64,000 bases of DNA from Lacrimispora algidixylanolytica. GTDB taxonomy: Bacteria; Bacillota; Clostridia; Lachnospirales; Lachnospiraceae. Positions 8,716-16,135 of the stretch are shown one piece after another. A program made the translations under genes and the position numbers. The notes under the pieces were generated by a model. That model ran no database searches. It saw nothing but the letters and a program-made list of their open reading frames with translations, and had not been told where the DNA came from. Every line of letters begins with the position of its first letter. Positions within the stretch are counted from its first letter, which is position 1. The DNA lies in the NCBI RefSeq assembly GCF_003609635.1, contig NZ_MCIA01000009.1, forward strand, positions 1 through 64,000. The letters run 5' to 3'.

Positions 8716-9204
8716 TTACAGAGCATTTGCCACTTCCAGTTTCTGTTTTTTCTTTTCCCTTAATTCCCTAAAAAACTGTTTCATGGTCTGGGAACAATCT
8801 TCCTCAAGAATTCCAATCTCTGTCTCAACCTGATGATTGAACCGCTCCTCGTGAAGCATGTCCAAAATGGAGCCAGCACAACCTGCCTTTGGATTCATGC
8901 AGCCAATCACTACTCTGGGAATTCTGGCCTGAACAATGGCCCCTGCGCACATAGGACATGGCTCTAAGGTTACATACATGGTGCAGCCTTCTAATCTCCA
9001 GTCTCCCATATATTTACACGCTTTTTTTATGGCATTGATCTCAGCATGTGATAGGACATTTTGATCGATGGTGCGGCGGTTGTAGCCACGGGCAATGATT
9101 TTATCTTCATAAACAATCACGCAGCCAATTGGGACCTCTCCGATGGCACTTGCTTTTTTCGCTTGTAAGAGAGCTGCCCTCATATATTTTTCATCACTGG
9201 TCAT
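8716..9204 (-). CDS. tadA: tRNA adenosine(34) deaminase
   Basis: A 162-residue cytidine/deoxycytidylate-type deaminase that converts adenosine 34 of tRNA-Arg to inosine. The zinc site is HAEINAI (with the proton-shuttling Glu) and PCPMCAGAI, and it has the TadA segment GCAGSILD. The start is the ATG at 9204 with AGAGGA upstream; an open extension to 9324 overlaps the divergent gene and its promoter and is not believed. Position next to the SRP RNA and dnaX matches the conserved Firmicutes order and supports TadA over other nucleoside deaminases. Confidence 0.93.
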   Translation of the reverse strand: MTSDEKYMRAALLQAKKASAIGEVPIGCVIVYEDKIIARGYNRRTIDQNVLSHAEINAIKKACKYMGDWRLEGCTMYVTLEPCPMCAGAIVQARIPRVVIGCMNPKAGCAGSILDMLHEERFNHQVETEIGILEEDCSQTMKQFFRELREKKKQKLEVANAL

Positions 9205-9232
9205 GGTAATTCCTCTTTGCTTTTTATTATGG

Positions 9233-9238
9233 TATAAT
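9233..9238 (+). promoter_or_regulatory. -10 element for the nrdG-like gene
   Basis: A perfect TATAAT lies 35 bases before the preferred start at 9274. The corresponding -35 region is poor and lies inside the divergent tadA leader. If it is used, transcription would begin near 9245, which argues against the upstream ATG at 9250. Confidence 0.5.
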
Positions 9239-9273
9239 GAAAGTATATCATGAAACAAAGGAATGGTGAAGAC

Positions 9274-9969
9274 ATGAAACTTTGCGGTCTCCAAAAAACC
9301 ACTCTTCTGGACTATCCTGGCCATGTAGCCGCAACCATATTCCTTGGCGGCTGTAATTTCTTATGTCCCTTCTGCCATAACAGCAGTCTGATTGGCGGGG
9401 ATGTAACGCCTTCTTTTTCAGAAGATGATATTATGGATTTTCTTAAAAAAAGAAAGGGCATCCTGGAGGGAGTCTGCATCACGGGCGGTGAACCTACCCT
9501 AAATGGAGATTTAGAACCTTTTATTGAGACAATCAAGGACTTGGGATATCTTGTGAAGCTGGATACCAATGGGCATCAGCCTGAGGTATTAAAAACCCTG
9601 GTTTCTCATGGGCTTCTTGATTATGTGGCAATGGATATCAAAGCGGGAAAAGAAAACTATAAAAAGGCTTCTGGTATTGCCAGTATCCGTATGGAGCAAA
9701 TAGAAAAAAGTGCTGCATTTCTAATGGAGGGACATGTTCCATGGGAATTTCGTACCACCACAGTAAAGGGAATCCACACCAAAGAGGACTTTTTTGCAAT
9801 CGGGCAGTGGCTTCAAGGATCTTCCCATTATTACCTTCAAAATTATGTGGAATCCGAGGATGTTTTATGCCCTGGATATGAATCTTTTAGCAGAAGAGAA
9901 TTAGAGGATTTTATTGACATTTTAACGCCATATCTTCCAAATGCATCGCTTCGGGGTGTAACAGAGTAA
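9274..9969 (+). CDS. Anaerobic ribonucleotide-reductase-activating-type radical SAM protein
   Basis: A 231-residue radical SAM protein of the NrdG/PFL-activase-like group. The cluster-binding motif is GGCNFLCPFCHN (CxxxCxxC), followed by the SAM-binding GGEPTLNG near residue 70. It starts KLCGLQKTTLLDYPG, typical of the subgroup annotated as anaerobic ribonucleoside-triphosphate reductase activating protein. No nrdD reductase is in the window, so the partner is unknown and another glycyl-radical or modification role is possible. The ATG at 9274 is preferred to the in-frame ATG at 9250 because the latter would lie about five bases from the likely transcript start. A terminator follows the stop. 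Confidence 0.85.
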   Translation: MKLCGLQKTTLLDYPGHVAATIFLGGCNFLCPFCHNSSLIGGDVTPSFSEDDIMDFLKKRKGILEGVCITGGEPTLNGDLEPFIETIKDLGYLVKLDTNGHQPEVLKTLVSHGLLDYVAMDIKAGKENYKKASGIASIRMEQIEKSAAFLMEGHVPWEFRTTTVKGIHTKEDFFAIGQWLQGSSHYYLQNYVESEDVLCPGYESFSRRELEDFIDILTPYLPNASLRGVTE

Positions 9970-9976
9970 GGATAGT

Positions 9977-10010
9977 AAAAAATAGGGAGCTGAATCAGCT
10001 CCCTATTTTT
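9977..10010. terminator. Bidirectional terminator between convergent genes
   Basis: A perfect hairpin AAAATAGGGAGCTG / CAGCTCCCTATTTT has A and T runs on both sides and can end transcription from either strand. The stop codon of the minus-strand gene (9995-9997) lies at its apex. Confidence 0.88.
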
Positions 10011-11641
10011 ATATCCGTGTACCAGAAACCAAACCTTCCATCTTCCACCGGCTGTTCTTTTGACAAAACGAAGCTAGGGAAACCGAACATGGAAGCCATG
10101 TATTGTTCATTGCTGTAATAATGACCGGGAACGCCCAAAAGGTAGCGAGGGGATCCGTTGGCATTGAATAGTTTTGCTAAAATTAAGTAACGGTAATTGT
10201 AAAATCCATGAAGTAAGAAACTGTTGTTGCCATATACCCAAGAGTCTCTTGGCAAAAGACCGATGTCCTGGGGCTTGATGGTTAGGATCTCACAACCTTC
10301 TTCGTAGTCAAACGCAAGTATTCTGGTATGCTCTCGTCTTAGTTTATCCCAGACAACATCATGAGAACTCTCTTCCTGGCCTTCGTTTTTAAGAAGACGT
10401 TCCAGGTCTGCCGGGTTTCCAAGGGTCGGTAAAACAGGTTCTTTTACTGGTTCCTCATTTACTAGTTCTTCTTTTAACGGGGCATCGGAACGATAGAGCA
10501 AGGTCTTACCGGGTGAAACGGACTCTTCATAGGATATTGCTTCTGCCGGAAGTGCTTCTGCTTCTACCTGACCGGTGGCTCCAGGTCTGTTTGGCTGTGG
10601 TACGCCTGGCATTGGGCCTGTAGAAGAAGGTGCTGGCTGTTGCCACCAGCCTGGAATTGGACCCGTGTTAACGGGAGGAGTTCCCTCTTTCCAGCCAGCA
10701 GTGGGACCTGTAATTGTGGGGCCTGGAACCGTGGGACCTGTAATTGTGGAGCCAGGAACCGTAGGACCTGTAATTGTGGGGCCTGGAACCGTAGGACCTG
10801 TAGTCCTTGGATTAGTTCCTGGAATCGGGCCTATGAATACAGGGCTCGTATTGGGAGTTGGACCTGTGGGTGTTGGACGCGTTATGTTCATTGGTCCTGT
10901 CAAAGTCGGGATTGGTTCACCAGGGGGTATTGGCGACGGGCCTGTTGCACCTGGACCTGTCATTCCAGGCATAGTTCCCTGTTGCTGTGCGTCCAATAAT
11001 GATTCCAAAGGATCTGCTTCTGCAAAAGCACCTTTTGTAATGGCGTCATCCAGAATATCCTTTTTTGCATCACTTTCCAGGGAGGCAACCAGGTTCTCCT
11101 CCCGAACTCCTTCCTCAGCGTACTGCTGAGACGTTTCTTGATTTTCTGAAGCTTCGTTGGACTGCAATGGAAATTCTTCTTCAATTTCCTGGACAGCCTT
11201 TTTTATCTGCTCCTCTGAAATTGCGGGTCGGTCATCGTCATGATTAGCCTGAGATGCCTTCTGTAATTCCAACTCTGCTGCATGAGCAACTGCGTCTTCC
11301 CATATGGTTGTATAAGAGCGCCATGTATTTTTCACGTCGTGGATGGTCAGTCCAAAGCACTGATCCACGGCAATGCCGGAATGCTCGATATCACTTGCTG
11401 ATACTGCGGCCCTGAATTCTCCAGAACCACCACGTATGAAAATATTACCGAGGTAAATTTCCTGTTCTCCAGCTAATAAGTAAACCCCTATATCATTGCC
11501 ACCCACATATACCCGTTTAACATTTACCGTAATCTTGCATTGGATTCCTCTAGTCTCTATCTTGGCAAATCCGATGTTTTTTCCTTTGACTCCGCCTTCG
11601 TAGGCATAAATATATGAGATTAGTCTTCGATAGTTAGACAT
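9995..11641 (-). CDS. Collagen-like repeat protein with conserved N- and C-terminal domains (DUF6128-like)
   Basis: A 548-residue protein of three parts. Residues 1-105 form a compact beta-rich domain (IGFAKIETRGIQCKITV, GGNDIGVYLLA). Residues about 225-360 are Pro/Gly/Thr rich with repeated TGPT and GPTITGPT units reminiscent of the collagen-like Gly-X-Y tracts of spore surface proteins, though the register is irregular. Residues about 415-548 are a second conserved domain with LLPRDSWVYGNNSFLLHGFY and YLLGVPGHYYSNEQYMASMFG, which I associate with DUF6128 of Lachnospiraceae from memory. No signal peptide is visible. It is a single-gene unit with GGAGTGGTGGC before the ATG. A spore or cell-surface role is only a guess. 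Confidence 0.65.
   Translation of the reverse strand: MSNYRRLISYIYAYEGGVKGKNIGFAKIETRGIQCKITVNVKRVYVGGNDIGVYLLAGEQEIYLGNIFIRGGSGEFRAAVSASDIEHSGIAVDQCFGLTIHDVKNTWRSYTTIWEDAVAHAAELELQKASQANHDDDRPAISEEQIKKAVQEIEEEFPLQSNEASENQETSQQYAEEGVREENLVASLESDAKKDILDDAITKGAFAEADPLESLLDAQQQGTMPGMTGPGATGPSPIPPGEPIPTLTGPMNITRPTPTGPTPNTSPVFIGPIPGTNPRTTGPTVPGPTITGPTVPGSTITGPTVPGPTITGPTAGWKEGTPPVNTGPIPGWWQQPAPSSTGPMPGVPQPNRPGATGQVEAEALPAEAISYEESVSPGKTLLYRSDAPLKEELVNEEPVKEPVLPTLGNPADLERLLKNEGQEESSHDVVWDKLRREHTRILAFDYEEGCEILTIKPQDIGLLPRDSWVYGNNSFLLHGFYNYRYLILAKLFNANGSPRYLLGVPGHYYSNEQYMASMFGFPSFVLSKEQPVEDGRFGFWYTDIKIGS
10701..10800. repeat. 30-bp in-frame tandem repeat (3.3 copies)
   Basis: The unit GTGGGACCTGTAATTGTGGG plus ten more bases is repeated at 10701, 10731, 10761 and partly at 10791, with one to three changes per copy. 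It encodes, on the minus strand, a ten-residue unit GPTVPGPTIT in the collagen-like region. Copy number is likely to vary between strains. Confidence 0.9.
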
Positions 11642-11679
11642 GCCACCACTCCTTTATAATTATTTTATGCCGAATGCCA

Positions 11680-11708
11680 TTGCATCTATGACATAAAAAT
11701 GTTATCCT
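11680..11708 (+). promoter_or_regulatory. Possible nagB promoter
   Basis: TTGCAT (11680-11685), 17-base spacer, TATCCT (11703-11708). Each hexamer matches four of six consensus positions. It lies about 50 bases before the nagB start. Confidence 0.4.
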
Positions 11709-11758
11709 GTTGAAAGAAATAAATAAAAATTTTTTCCAATTCTACGGAGGAATAAAAA

Positions 11759-12484
11759 ATGAAGCTTTATCGCGCGATGGATTATAACGATATGAGCCGC
11801 AAAGCTGCCAATATTATCTCAGCTCAGGTTATCATGAAACCAAACTGTGTACTGGGTCTGGCAACAGGTTCTACACCAGTTGGTATCTACAAACAATTGA
11901 TTGAATGGTACAGTAAGGGCGATCTTGATTTTTCCAGAGTAAAAACTGCAAACCTTGATGAATACAAAGGCCTTACCAAGGAAAATGATCAAAGCTATTA
12001 TCATTTCATGCGTGAGAATCTGTTTCGCCATGTAAATATCAACGAAGCATATACCAACATACCTGATGGAACTGAAACAGATGCGAACAAGGAAGCGGCC
12101 CGCTATGAGGAGACCATAAAAGAGCTTGGGGGCATTGACTTACAGCTCTTAGGACTGGGACACAACGGACATATCGGCTTTAATGAGCCTTCTGATATCT
12201 TTACAAGAGATACTCACATCGTGGATCTTCAGGAAAGCACCATCGAGGCCAATAAGCGGTTTTTTGATACCATTGAAGAGGTCCCAAAGCAAGCTTATAC
12301 CATGGGAATCGGCACCATTATGAGTGCCAAAAAGATTCTTCTTGTAGTAAGCGGCGAGGATAAAGCTGAAATCCTTCATGATGTCATCACTGGACCTGTA
12401 AGTCCACGTGTACCTGCATCCATTTTGCAACTTCACCCAGATGTGATTATTGTTGCCGATGAGGCTGCATTAACTAAGTTTTGA
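11759..12484 (+). CDS. nagB: Glucosamine-6-phosphate deaminase
   Basis: A 241-residue enzyme converting glucosamine 6-phosphate to fructose 6-phosphate and ammonia. Conserved segments are GLATGSTPVGIYK (phosphate loop), NLDEYKGL with the catalytic Asp, LGLGHNGHIGFNEP with the catalytic His, and the C-terminal VSGEDKAEILH. The length is slightly short of the E. coli enzyme but usual for Firmicutes, which lack the allosteric tail. ACGGAGGAATAAAAA precedes the ATG. No nagA is adjacent, so the gene appears to stand alone. A separate promoter follows before the exporter genes. Confidence 0.96.
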   Translation: MKLYRAMDYNDMSRKAANIISAQVIMKPNCVLGLATGSTPVGIYKQLIEWYSKGDLDFSRVKTANLDEYKGLTKENDQSYYHFMRENLFRHVNINEAYTNIPDGTETDANKEAARYEETIKELGGIDLQLLGLGHNGHIGFNEPSDIFTRDTHIVDLQESTIEANKRFFDTIEEVPKQAYTMGIGTIMSAKKILLVVSGEDKAEILHDVITGPVSPRVPASILQLHPDVIIVADEAALTKF

Positions 12485-12514
12485 TCCCAAAAGGACCATA
12501 CTACTATACTATGA

Positions 12515-12543
12515 TTGACTTTGTAATATTTGAATGATATGAT
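12515..12543 (+). promoter_or_regulatory. Promoter of the exporter leader RNA
   Basis: TTGACT (12515-12520), a 17-base spacer and TATGAT (12538-12543) make a good sigma-A promoter. Transcription would begin near 12550 and run through a 50-codon ORF to a terminator at 12760-12788, ahead of the ABC exporter. Confidence 0.8.
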
Positions 12544-12563
12544 AACATAAGTTATTTTAAGAG

Positions 12564-12705
12564 GAGGTGAGACGCATGCAAACGATTTCTATAAGATTAA
12601 CTTCATTATGGCAAAATCTTCTGTTTATTACTGTGATTTTCTGTAATATCGCACAGTCCGTGTATCAGTGCGCCTTTTTTTACGAAAATCGCAGCGTCTC
12701 ACCTC
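12564..12705 (+). repeat. 12-bp perfect inverted repeat enclosing a leader ORF
   Basis: GAGGTGAGACGC (12564-12575) is the exact reverse complement of GCGTCTCACCTC (12694-12705); three more pairs form across a bulged A (TGC 12577-12579 with GCA 12691-12693). The left arm covers part of the Shine-Dalgarno and abuts the ATG of the leader ORF, so the folded RNA would hide its translation start. Confidence 0.8.
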
Positions 12706-12728
12706 AGATTCTGTCTATCGACCGGTAG
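12576..12728 (+). CDS. 50-residue leader ORF upstream of the ABC exporter
   Basis: A 50-codon frame preceded by a near-perfect GAGGAGGTG ribosome site eight bases before the ATG. The product has a hydrophobic middle (LLFITVIFCNIAQSV) and a polar C-terminus ending SIDR. I do not recognise it. It is enclosed between a strong promoter and an intrinsic terminator, and the RNA carries an inverted repeat that masks its start. Its last codons (CCGGTA, 12722-12727) are complementary to the 3' arm of the terminator (TACCGG, 12775-12780). It could be a regulatory leader peptide for the exporter, a small toxin-like peptide, or not translated at all. Confidence 0.5.
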   Translation: MQTISIRLTSLWQNLLFITVIFCNIAQSVYQCAFFYENRSVSPQILSIDR

Positions 12729-12759
12729 CTAATTTTGCTGATCCTTGACTGATATTCTG

Positions 12760-12788
12760 CCCGGACGCGATTCGTACCGGGTTTTTTT
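12760..12788 (+). terminator. Intrinsic terminator of the exporter leader
   Basis: CCCGG-ACG pairs with CGT-A-CCGGG (12760-12781), followed by seven T. It lies about 90 bases before the first exporter gene, in the transcribed leader, so it would cut off exporter transcription unless relieved. Confidence 0.82.
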
Positions 12789-12878
12789 GTGCGTTTTTTC
12801 GGGAAATAAGGGTACAAAGCGGACATCACTTTGTGTCAATGCGACTTATTTCAGCCACAAATTGGAGGAATTTCAATC

Positions 12879-13682
12879 ATGAATCAGAACAAAAATGTTC
12901 TTACCGGCTATGGCTCCCTTCTAAAAGCCATACGCTCCACTATGTCTATTTGTGCAAAACAGATCTTTGACGGCGGCTTCCTGTTCGTAGCAGGAGGTTA
13001 TATGATTCAGGCCGTCCAGTTTGTTATGCTTATTTTTATCTGGAAGTCTCTAAAGCAAGGGGAAGAATTGATGACCTATACCCTTATGGCTACCATATTA
13101 CATCAGGAATTAAACATCATTTCTCCTGCCACAGCTTCCCTTTGGGAGGGCTCTGTCATTGGGCGCTTCTTAAGGCCTATACCGGTGGAAGTCAGCTTTT
13201 TTGCTGAAACCGTTGGGAAGTGGTGGATCCCTCATTTCCTGTTTTTCGGGCTTCCCTTATGGCTTTTAGCACCGGCTTTTGGCATAAGTCCATTGCCGGC
13301 TTCCGCTATGCATGGGCTTTTGGCTTTGATAAGTCTTATCCTGGCGGCATCCCTGGGATTTGCTCTGGATCTTATTTTTGCTTCTTTTGCCATGCATTTA
13401 AAAAATGGCTGTTTTGCGGCTTTGGCCATAAGAGAGGCAATTTTCGCATTGTTATCTGGGGAAATGATTCCGTTTTCCCTGTTTCCTAAGGCGGTGGGGA
13501 GGTTATTTTCCTTGATGCCCCTTGGGTCTATTGCTCACGGGCCCTTGACCATTTATACAGGTCTTGCAAACAACCCGCTATGGGTACTGGGACTTCAGCT
13601 ATTTTGGAATCTTGTGTTATGGACCGTGGCAATTTTGTTTTTTAGAAAAAGCAAAGAAAGGATGATATCTTTTGGTGGATAA
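12879..13682 (+). CDS. ABC-2 family transporter permease
   Basis: A 267-residue protein with about six membrane segments and the layout of the ABC-2 family permeases found next to NatA/DrrA-type ATPases (a Pfam family formerly DUF990, which also contains a viologen exporter). The start is the ATG at 12879 with GGAGG ten bases upstream; an upstream in-frame ATG at 12831 has no ribosome site. It overlaps the second permease gene by a few bases, and the ATPase follows, so the three form one exporter operon. The cargo is unknown. A leader RNA with a terminator lies immediately upstream and may control it. Confidence 0.8.
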   Translation: MNQNKNVLTGYGSLLKAIRSTMSICAKQIFDGGFLFVAGGYMIQAVQFVMLIFIWKSLKQGEELMTYTLMATILHQELNIISPATASLWEGSVIGRFLRPIPVEVSFFAETVGKWWIPHFLFFGLPLWLLAPAFGISPLPASAMHGLLALISLILAASLGFALDLIFASFAMHLKNGCFAALAIREAIFALLSGEMIPFSLFPKAVGRLFSLMPLGSIAHGPLTIYTGLANNPLWVLGLQLFWNLVLWTVAILFFRKSKERMISFGG

Positions 13683-14532
13683 TTTAAAAACGGTTTTTCG
13701 ATTGTATCGACGGTATGCGGTTATGGATCTTTTATGGCTTCTTCGTGATACCAGATATTTTTTCATACAAGTTTTATCAGATGGGATAAGTGGAGGGTGT
13801 ACGGTTGCTGGAGTTTATCTCCTGTCACTGAATTTTGATCATTTTGCAGGTATGAAACAGAGTGAGATATTATTTATGATGGGCTACGCTCTTTTTGTAG
13901 ACGGGATCTTTAATTTATTTTTCATTGGAAATAATTCAGGTTTTATTAGCAGGATCGTGGGCAGAGGTCAGCTTGACCACCTGATCATACAGCCTGTTCC
14001 TTTATGGGCAGAGCTTTTGGCACAAGGATTTTCACCCTTTTCTGGTTCCCCACTCTTTTTGTTCGGGACTGGTCTTGCTATTTACGGAGCCATAAAGGCA
14101 GGAATTATTATAAATGCAGTATGGCTTTCCATATTCCTTTTCTATGGAATCTGCTCCTGTCTTTTAATTATGTCATTTTTGTATATTATCTCTTGCATGG
14201 CCTTTTATGCGCCGGCGGCTGCAGAGGAGATTTCCATGGTGGGAAGGGATCTGTTCTCCACCTTAAAGACGTATCCTTTAGGAAGTATGAATCCGGTAGT
14301 GAAACGATTGTTTCTCACGGTTCTTCCCATTGGACTCTCCGCCTGGTTCCCCTCTCTTTTGCTGTTAAAGGCTGGGACAGAAGGAATTACTGCGCTAGCA
14401 TTTTTGCCGTCTCTGTATCTCCCGGGGGTGACCTTGGTATTTATGCTGACCGTATTATTATTATTTAAGAAAGGTATGAAACATTATGAACGATATGGCT
14501 CGCCAAGATACACCGGCTTTGGTTTTAGATAA
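13672..14532 (+). CDS. ABC-2 family transporter permease
   Basis: A 286-residue second permease with six likely membrane segments. The N-terminus has a basic cytoplasmic stretch (LYRRYAVMDLLWLLRD), and the conserved IGNNSGFISRIVGRGQLDHLIIQP segment lies in the first third, a pattern of this permease family. Translation begins at TTG (13672) or GTG (13675), both overlapping the end of the preceding gene; AAAGGA is nine bases before the TTG. It overlaps the ATPase gene by 47 bases. It is the partner subunit of the 12879 permease. Confidence 0.8.
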   Translation: MVDNLKTVFRLYRRYAVMDLLWLLRDTRYFFIQVLSDGISGGCTVAGVYLLSLNFDHFAGMKQSEILFMMGYALFVDGIFNLFFIGNNSGFISRIVGRGQLDHLIIQPVPLWAELLAQGFSPFSGSPLFLFGTGLAIYGAIKAGIIINAVWLSIFLFYGICSCLLIMSFLYIISCMAFYAPAAAEEISMVGRDLFSTLKTYPLGSMNPVVKRLFLTVLPIGLSAWFPSLLLLKAGTEGITALAFLPSLYLPGVTLVFMLTVLLLFKKGMKHYERYGSPRYTGFGFR

Positions 14533-15496
14533 AGTAACAAAAGAATATTCACAGTGGCAAAGAAGCGGAGAAACAAAAGATATTATAAGGAATCTCTTGC
14601 GACCAGAAAAAAGAGTGGTGACTGCCTTAGATCAGGTTTCCCTGGTTATTAATTCCGGAGAATTTGTGGCATATGCCGGGGCAAACGGTGCCGGGAAAAG
14701 CACAACCATTAAAATCTTATCCGGCATCCTTACGCCAACGAAAGGAGGGGTGACCGTACTGGGACTTAATCCTTTAAAAGACCGGATTCCCCTTATGCAC
14801 CGGGTCGGAGTTCTTTTTGGTCAAAGAACCGAATTATGGTGGGATCACCCGGTGATTACAAGTTTCCAATGGAAAAAGGATGTGTGGAATATCCCTGACC
14901 AGGTATATGAGAAAAATCTTCAAATGGTTACGGAGCTTTTAGACCTGCCTGATATCTTAAAAACGTTTGCAAGAGAGCTAAGTCTTGGACAGAGAATGCG
15001 GGCAGATATTGCCATGCTTTTATTACACGGACCAGAACTGATTTTTCTAGATGAGCCGACTCTTGGCCTTGATGTATTAGCAAAACAGCAGATGATTGGC
15101 TTCTTAAAAAAGCTTAACAAGGAGTATGGAACGACTGTAGTGGTCACCAGCCACGACATGGATGATCTAGAGGAGATGGCTCAGAGAGTGGTCTTTATTA
15201 ACAAGGGGAAAATTGCTTTTGATGGAGATTTCGATTCCCTAAGAAGCGTAATGGGTGGCTTCTATCGAATCTTAGTCACCACACAACCAGGAGTACCTGC
15301 TCTCTCTCTGCCAGAGATGAAACTGTTGCATTCAGAAAATGATGTTCATGAATATGAATTTGACCGCACAAAGGTCCCAATCCATGAGGTTTTGGGTAAT
15401 CTATCTAATTACAGTCAGATTCTTGATTTAGAAATCAAAAAAGCTCCCATTGAAGACGTTGTTGCTAGTCTTTATTTAAGCTGGAAGGAAAATTAG
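14486..15496 (+). CDS. ABC exporter ATP-binding protein
   Basis: A 336-residue ABC ATPase. Walker A is GANGAGKST near residue 68, the Q-loop region reads GVLFGQRTELWWD, the signature is LSLGQRMRADIA (LSxGQ type), Walker B is LIFLDEPTLGLD and the switch His is in TSHDMDD. The extended N-terminus and a C-terminal domain of about 90 residues are like those of NatA/DrrA-type exporter ATPases. It powers the two permeases upstream. Drug or metabolite export is likely from the family, but the substrate is not shown by the sequence. Confidence 0.9.
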   Translation: MNDMARQDTPALVLDKVTKEYSQWQRSGETKDIIRNLLRPEKRVVTALDQVSLVINSGEFVAYAGANGAGKSTTIKILSGILTPTKGGVTVLGLNPLKDRIPLMHRVGVLFGQRTELWWDHPVITSFQWKKDVWNIPDQVYEKNLQMVTELLDLPDILKTFARELSLGQRMRADIAMLLLHGPELIFLDEPTLGLDVLAKQQMIGFLKKLNKEYGTTVVVTSHDMDDLEEMAQRVVFINKGKIAFDGDFDSLRSVMGGFYRILVTTQPGVPALSLPEMKLLHSENDVHEYEFDRTKVPIHEVLGNLSNYSQILDLEIKKAPIEDVVASLYLSWKEN

Positions 15497-15499
15497 TAG

Positions 15500-15528
15500 T
15501 TGGATTTTTATGGGAAATAGTGTAGAAT
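15500..15528 (+). promoter_or_regulatory. Promoter of the hemerythrin gene
   Basis: TTGGAT (15500-15505), 17-base spacer and TAGAAT (15523-15528), about 30 bases before the start codon and directly after the exporter ATPase stop. Confidence 0.65.
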
Positions 15529-15559
15529 ATCAGTAAAAGATGGGAAACGGAGACGAATT

Positions 15560-15964
15560 ATGGCATATACGTTTACGAAAGATTTAGAAACAGGGAACCA
15601 GTTAATTGATACGGAACATCGTCAGCTTATCGACGCAATTAACAACCTATTAACGGCATGTTCTACTGGAAAGGGACGTGCTGAACTGGCGAATACCACA
15701 AAGTTTTTGCAGGATTATACTGCAAAACATTTTGGTGATGAGGAGAAATTACAGCTTCAGAGCCAGTATCCTGATTATGCAAACCACAAACGATATCATG
15801 AAGAATTTAAGAAGGTAGTTGCTGGCATCTGCCAGAAGCTTGAAAAAGACGGTCCTACTGTTGCATTGGTTGGAGAAGTAAATGGTGCAATCGCAGGTTG
15901 GCTGATCAATCACATCAAACGTGAAGATGTTAAGGTAGCAAACCACTTAAAGAGCAAATCCTAA
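15560..15964 (+). CDS. Bacteriohemerythrin
   Basis: A 134-residue single-domain hemerythrin. The di-iron ligands are visible in order: His20 (DTEHRQL), His57 and Glu61 (HFGDE), His72 and His76 (HKRYH), and His117 with Asp122 (HIKRED). Such proteins bind oxygen or NO reversibly and may protect an anaerobe from oxygen or deliver it to a scavenger. No chemotaxis or GGDEF partner is fused. It is a single-gene unit with its own promoter and a strong terminator. Confidence 0.93.
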   Translation: MAYTFTKDLETGNQLIDTEHRQLIDAINNLLTACSTGKGRAELANTTKFLQDYTAKHFGDEEKLQLQSQYPDYANHKRYHEEFKKVVAGICQKLEKDGPTVALVGEVNGAIAGWLINHIKREDVKVANHLKSKS

Positions 15965-15976
15965 TTAAAACTTATT

Positions 15977-16026
15977 AAAAACAGCAGACTCCTCTTATGT
16001 TGCATTGAGGAATCTGCTGTTTTTTT
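15977..16026 (+). terminator. Terminator of the hemerythrin gene
   Basis: AAAACAGCAGA-TCCTC pairs with GAGGA-TCTGCTGTTTT and runs into a seven-T tract. Confidence 0.9.
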
Positions 16027-16135
16027 GCATTTTGGAGAAATTCTTTTTCTCTTCTCTTTTAATCCTGATTACTTTTTGATAGAATAAACATTATGTATAA
16101 ACTACTACACACTCTCAGAAAGAAGGTACATGATT

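Noticed and set aside
10575-11129. Plus-strand open frame of 184 codons, Gly/Pro/Val rich
   Set aside because: It is the antisense of the collagen-like repeat region; composition follows from the repeat and no start signal is present.
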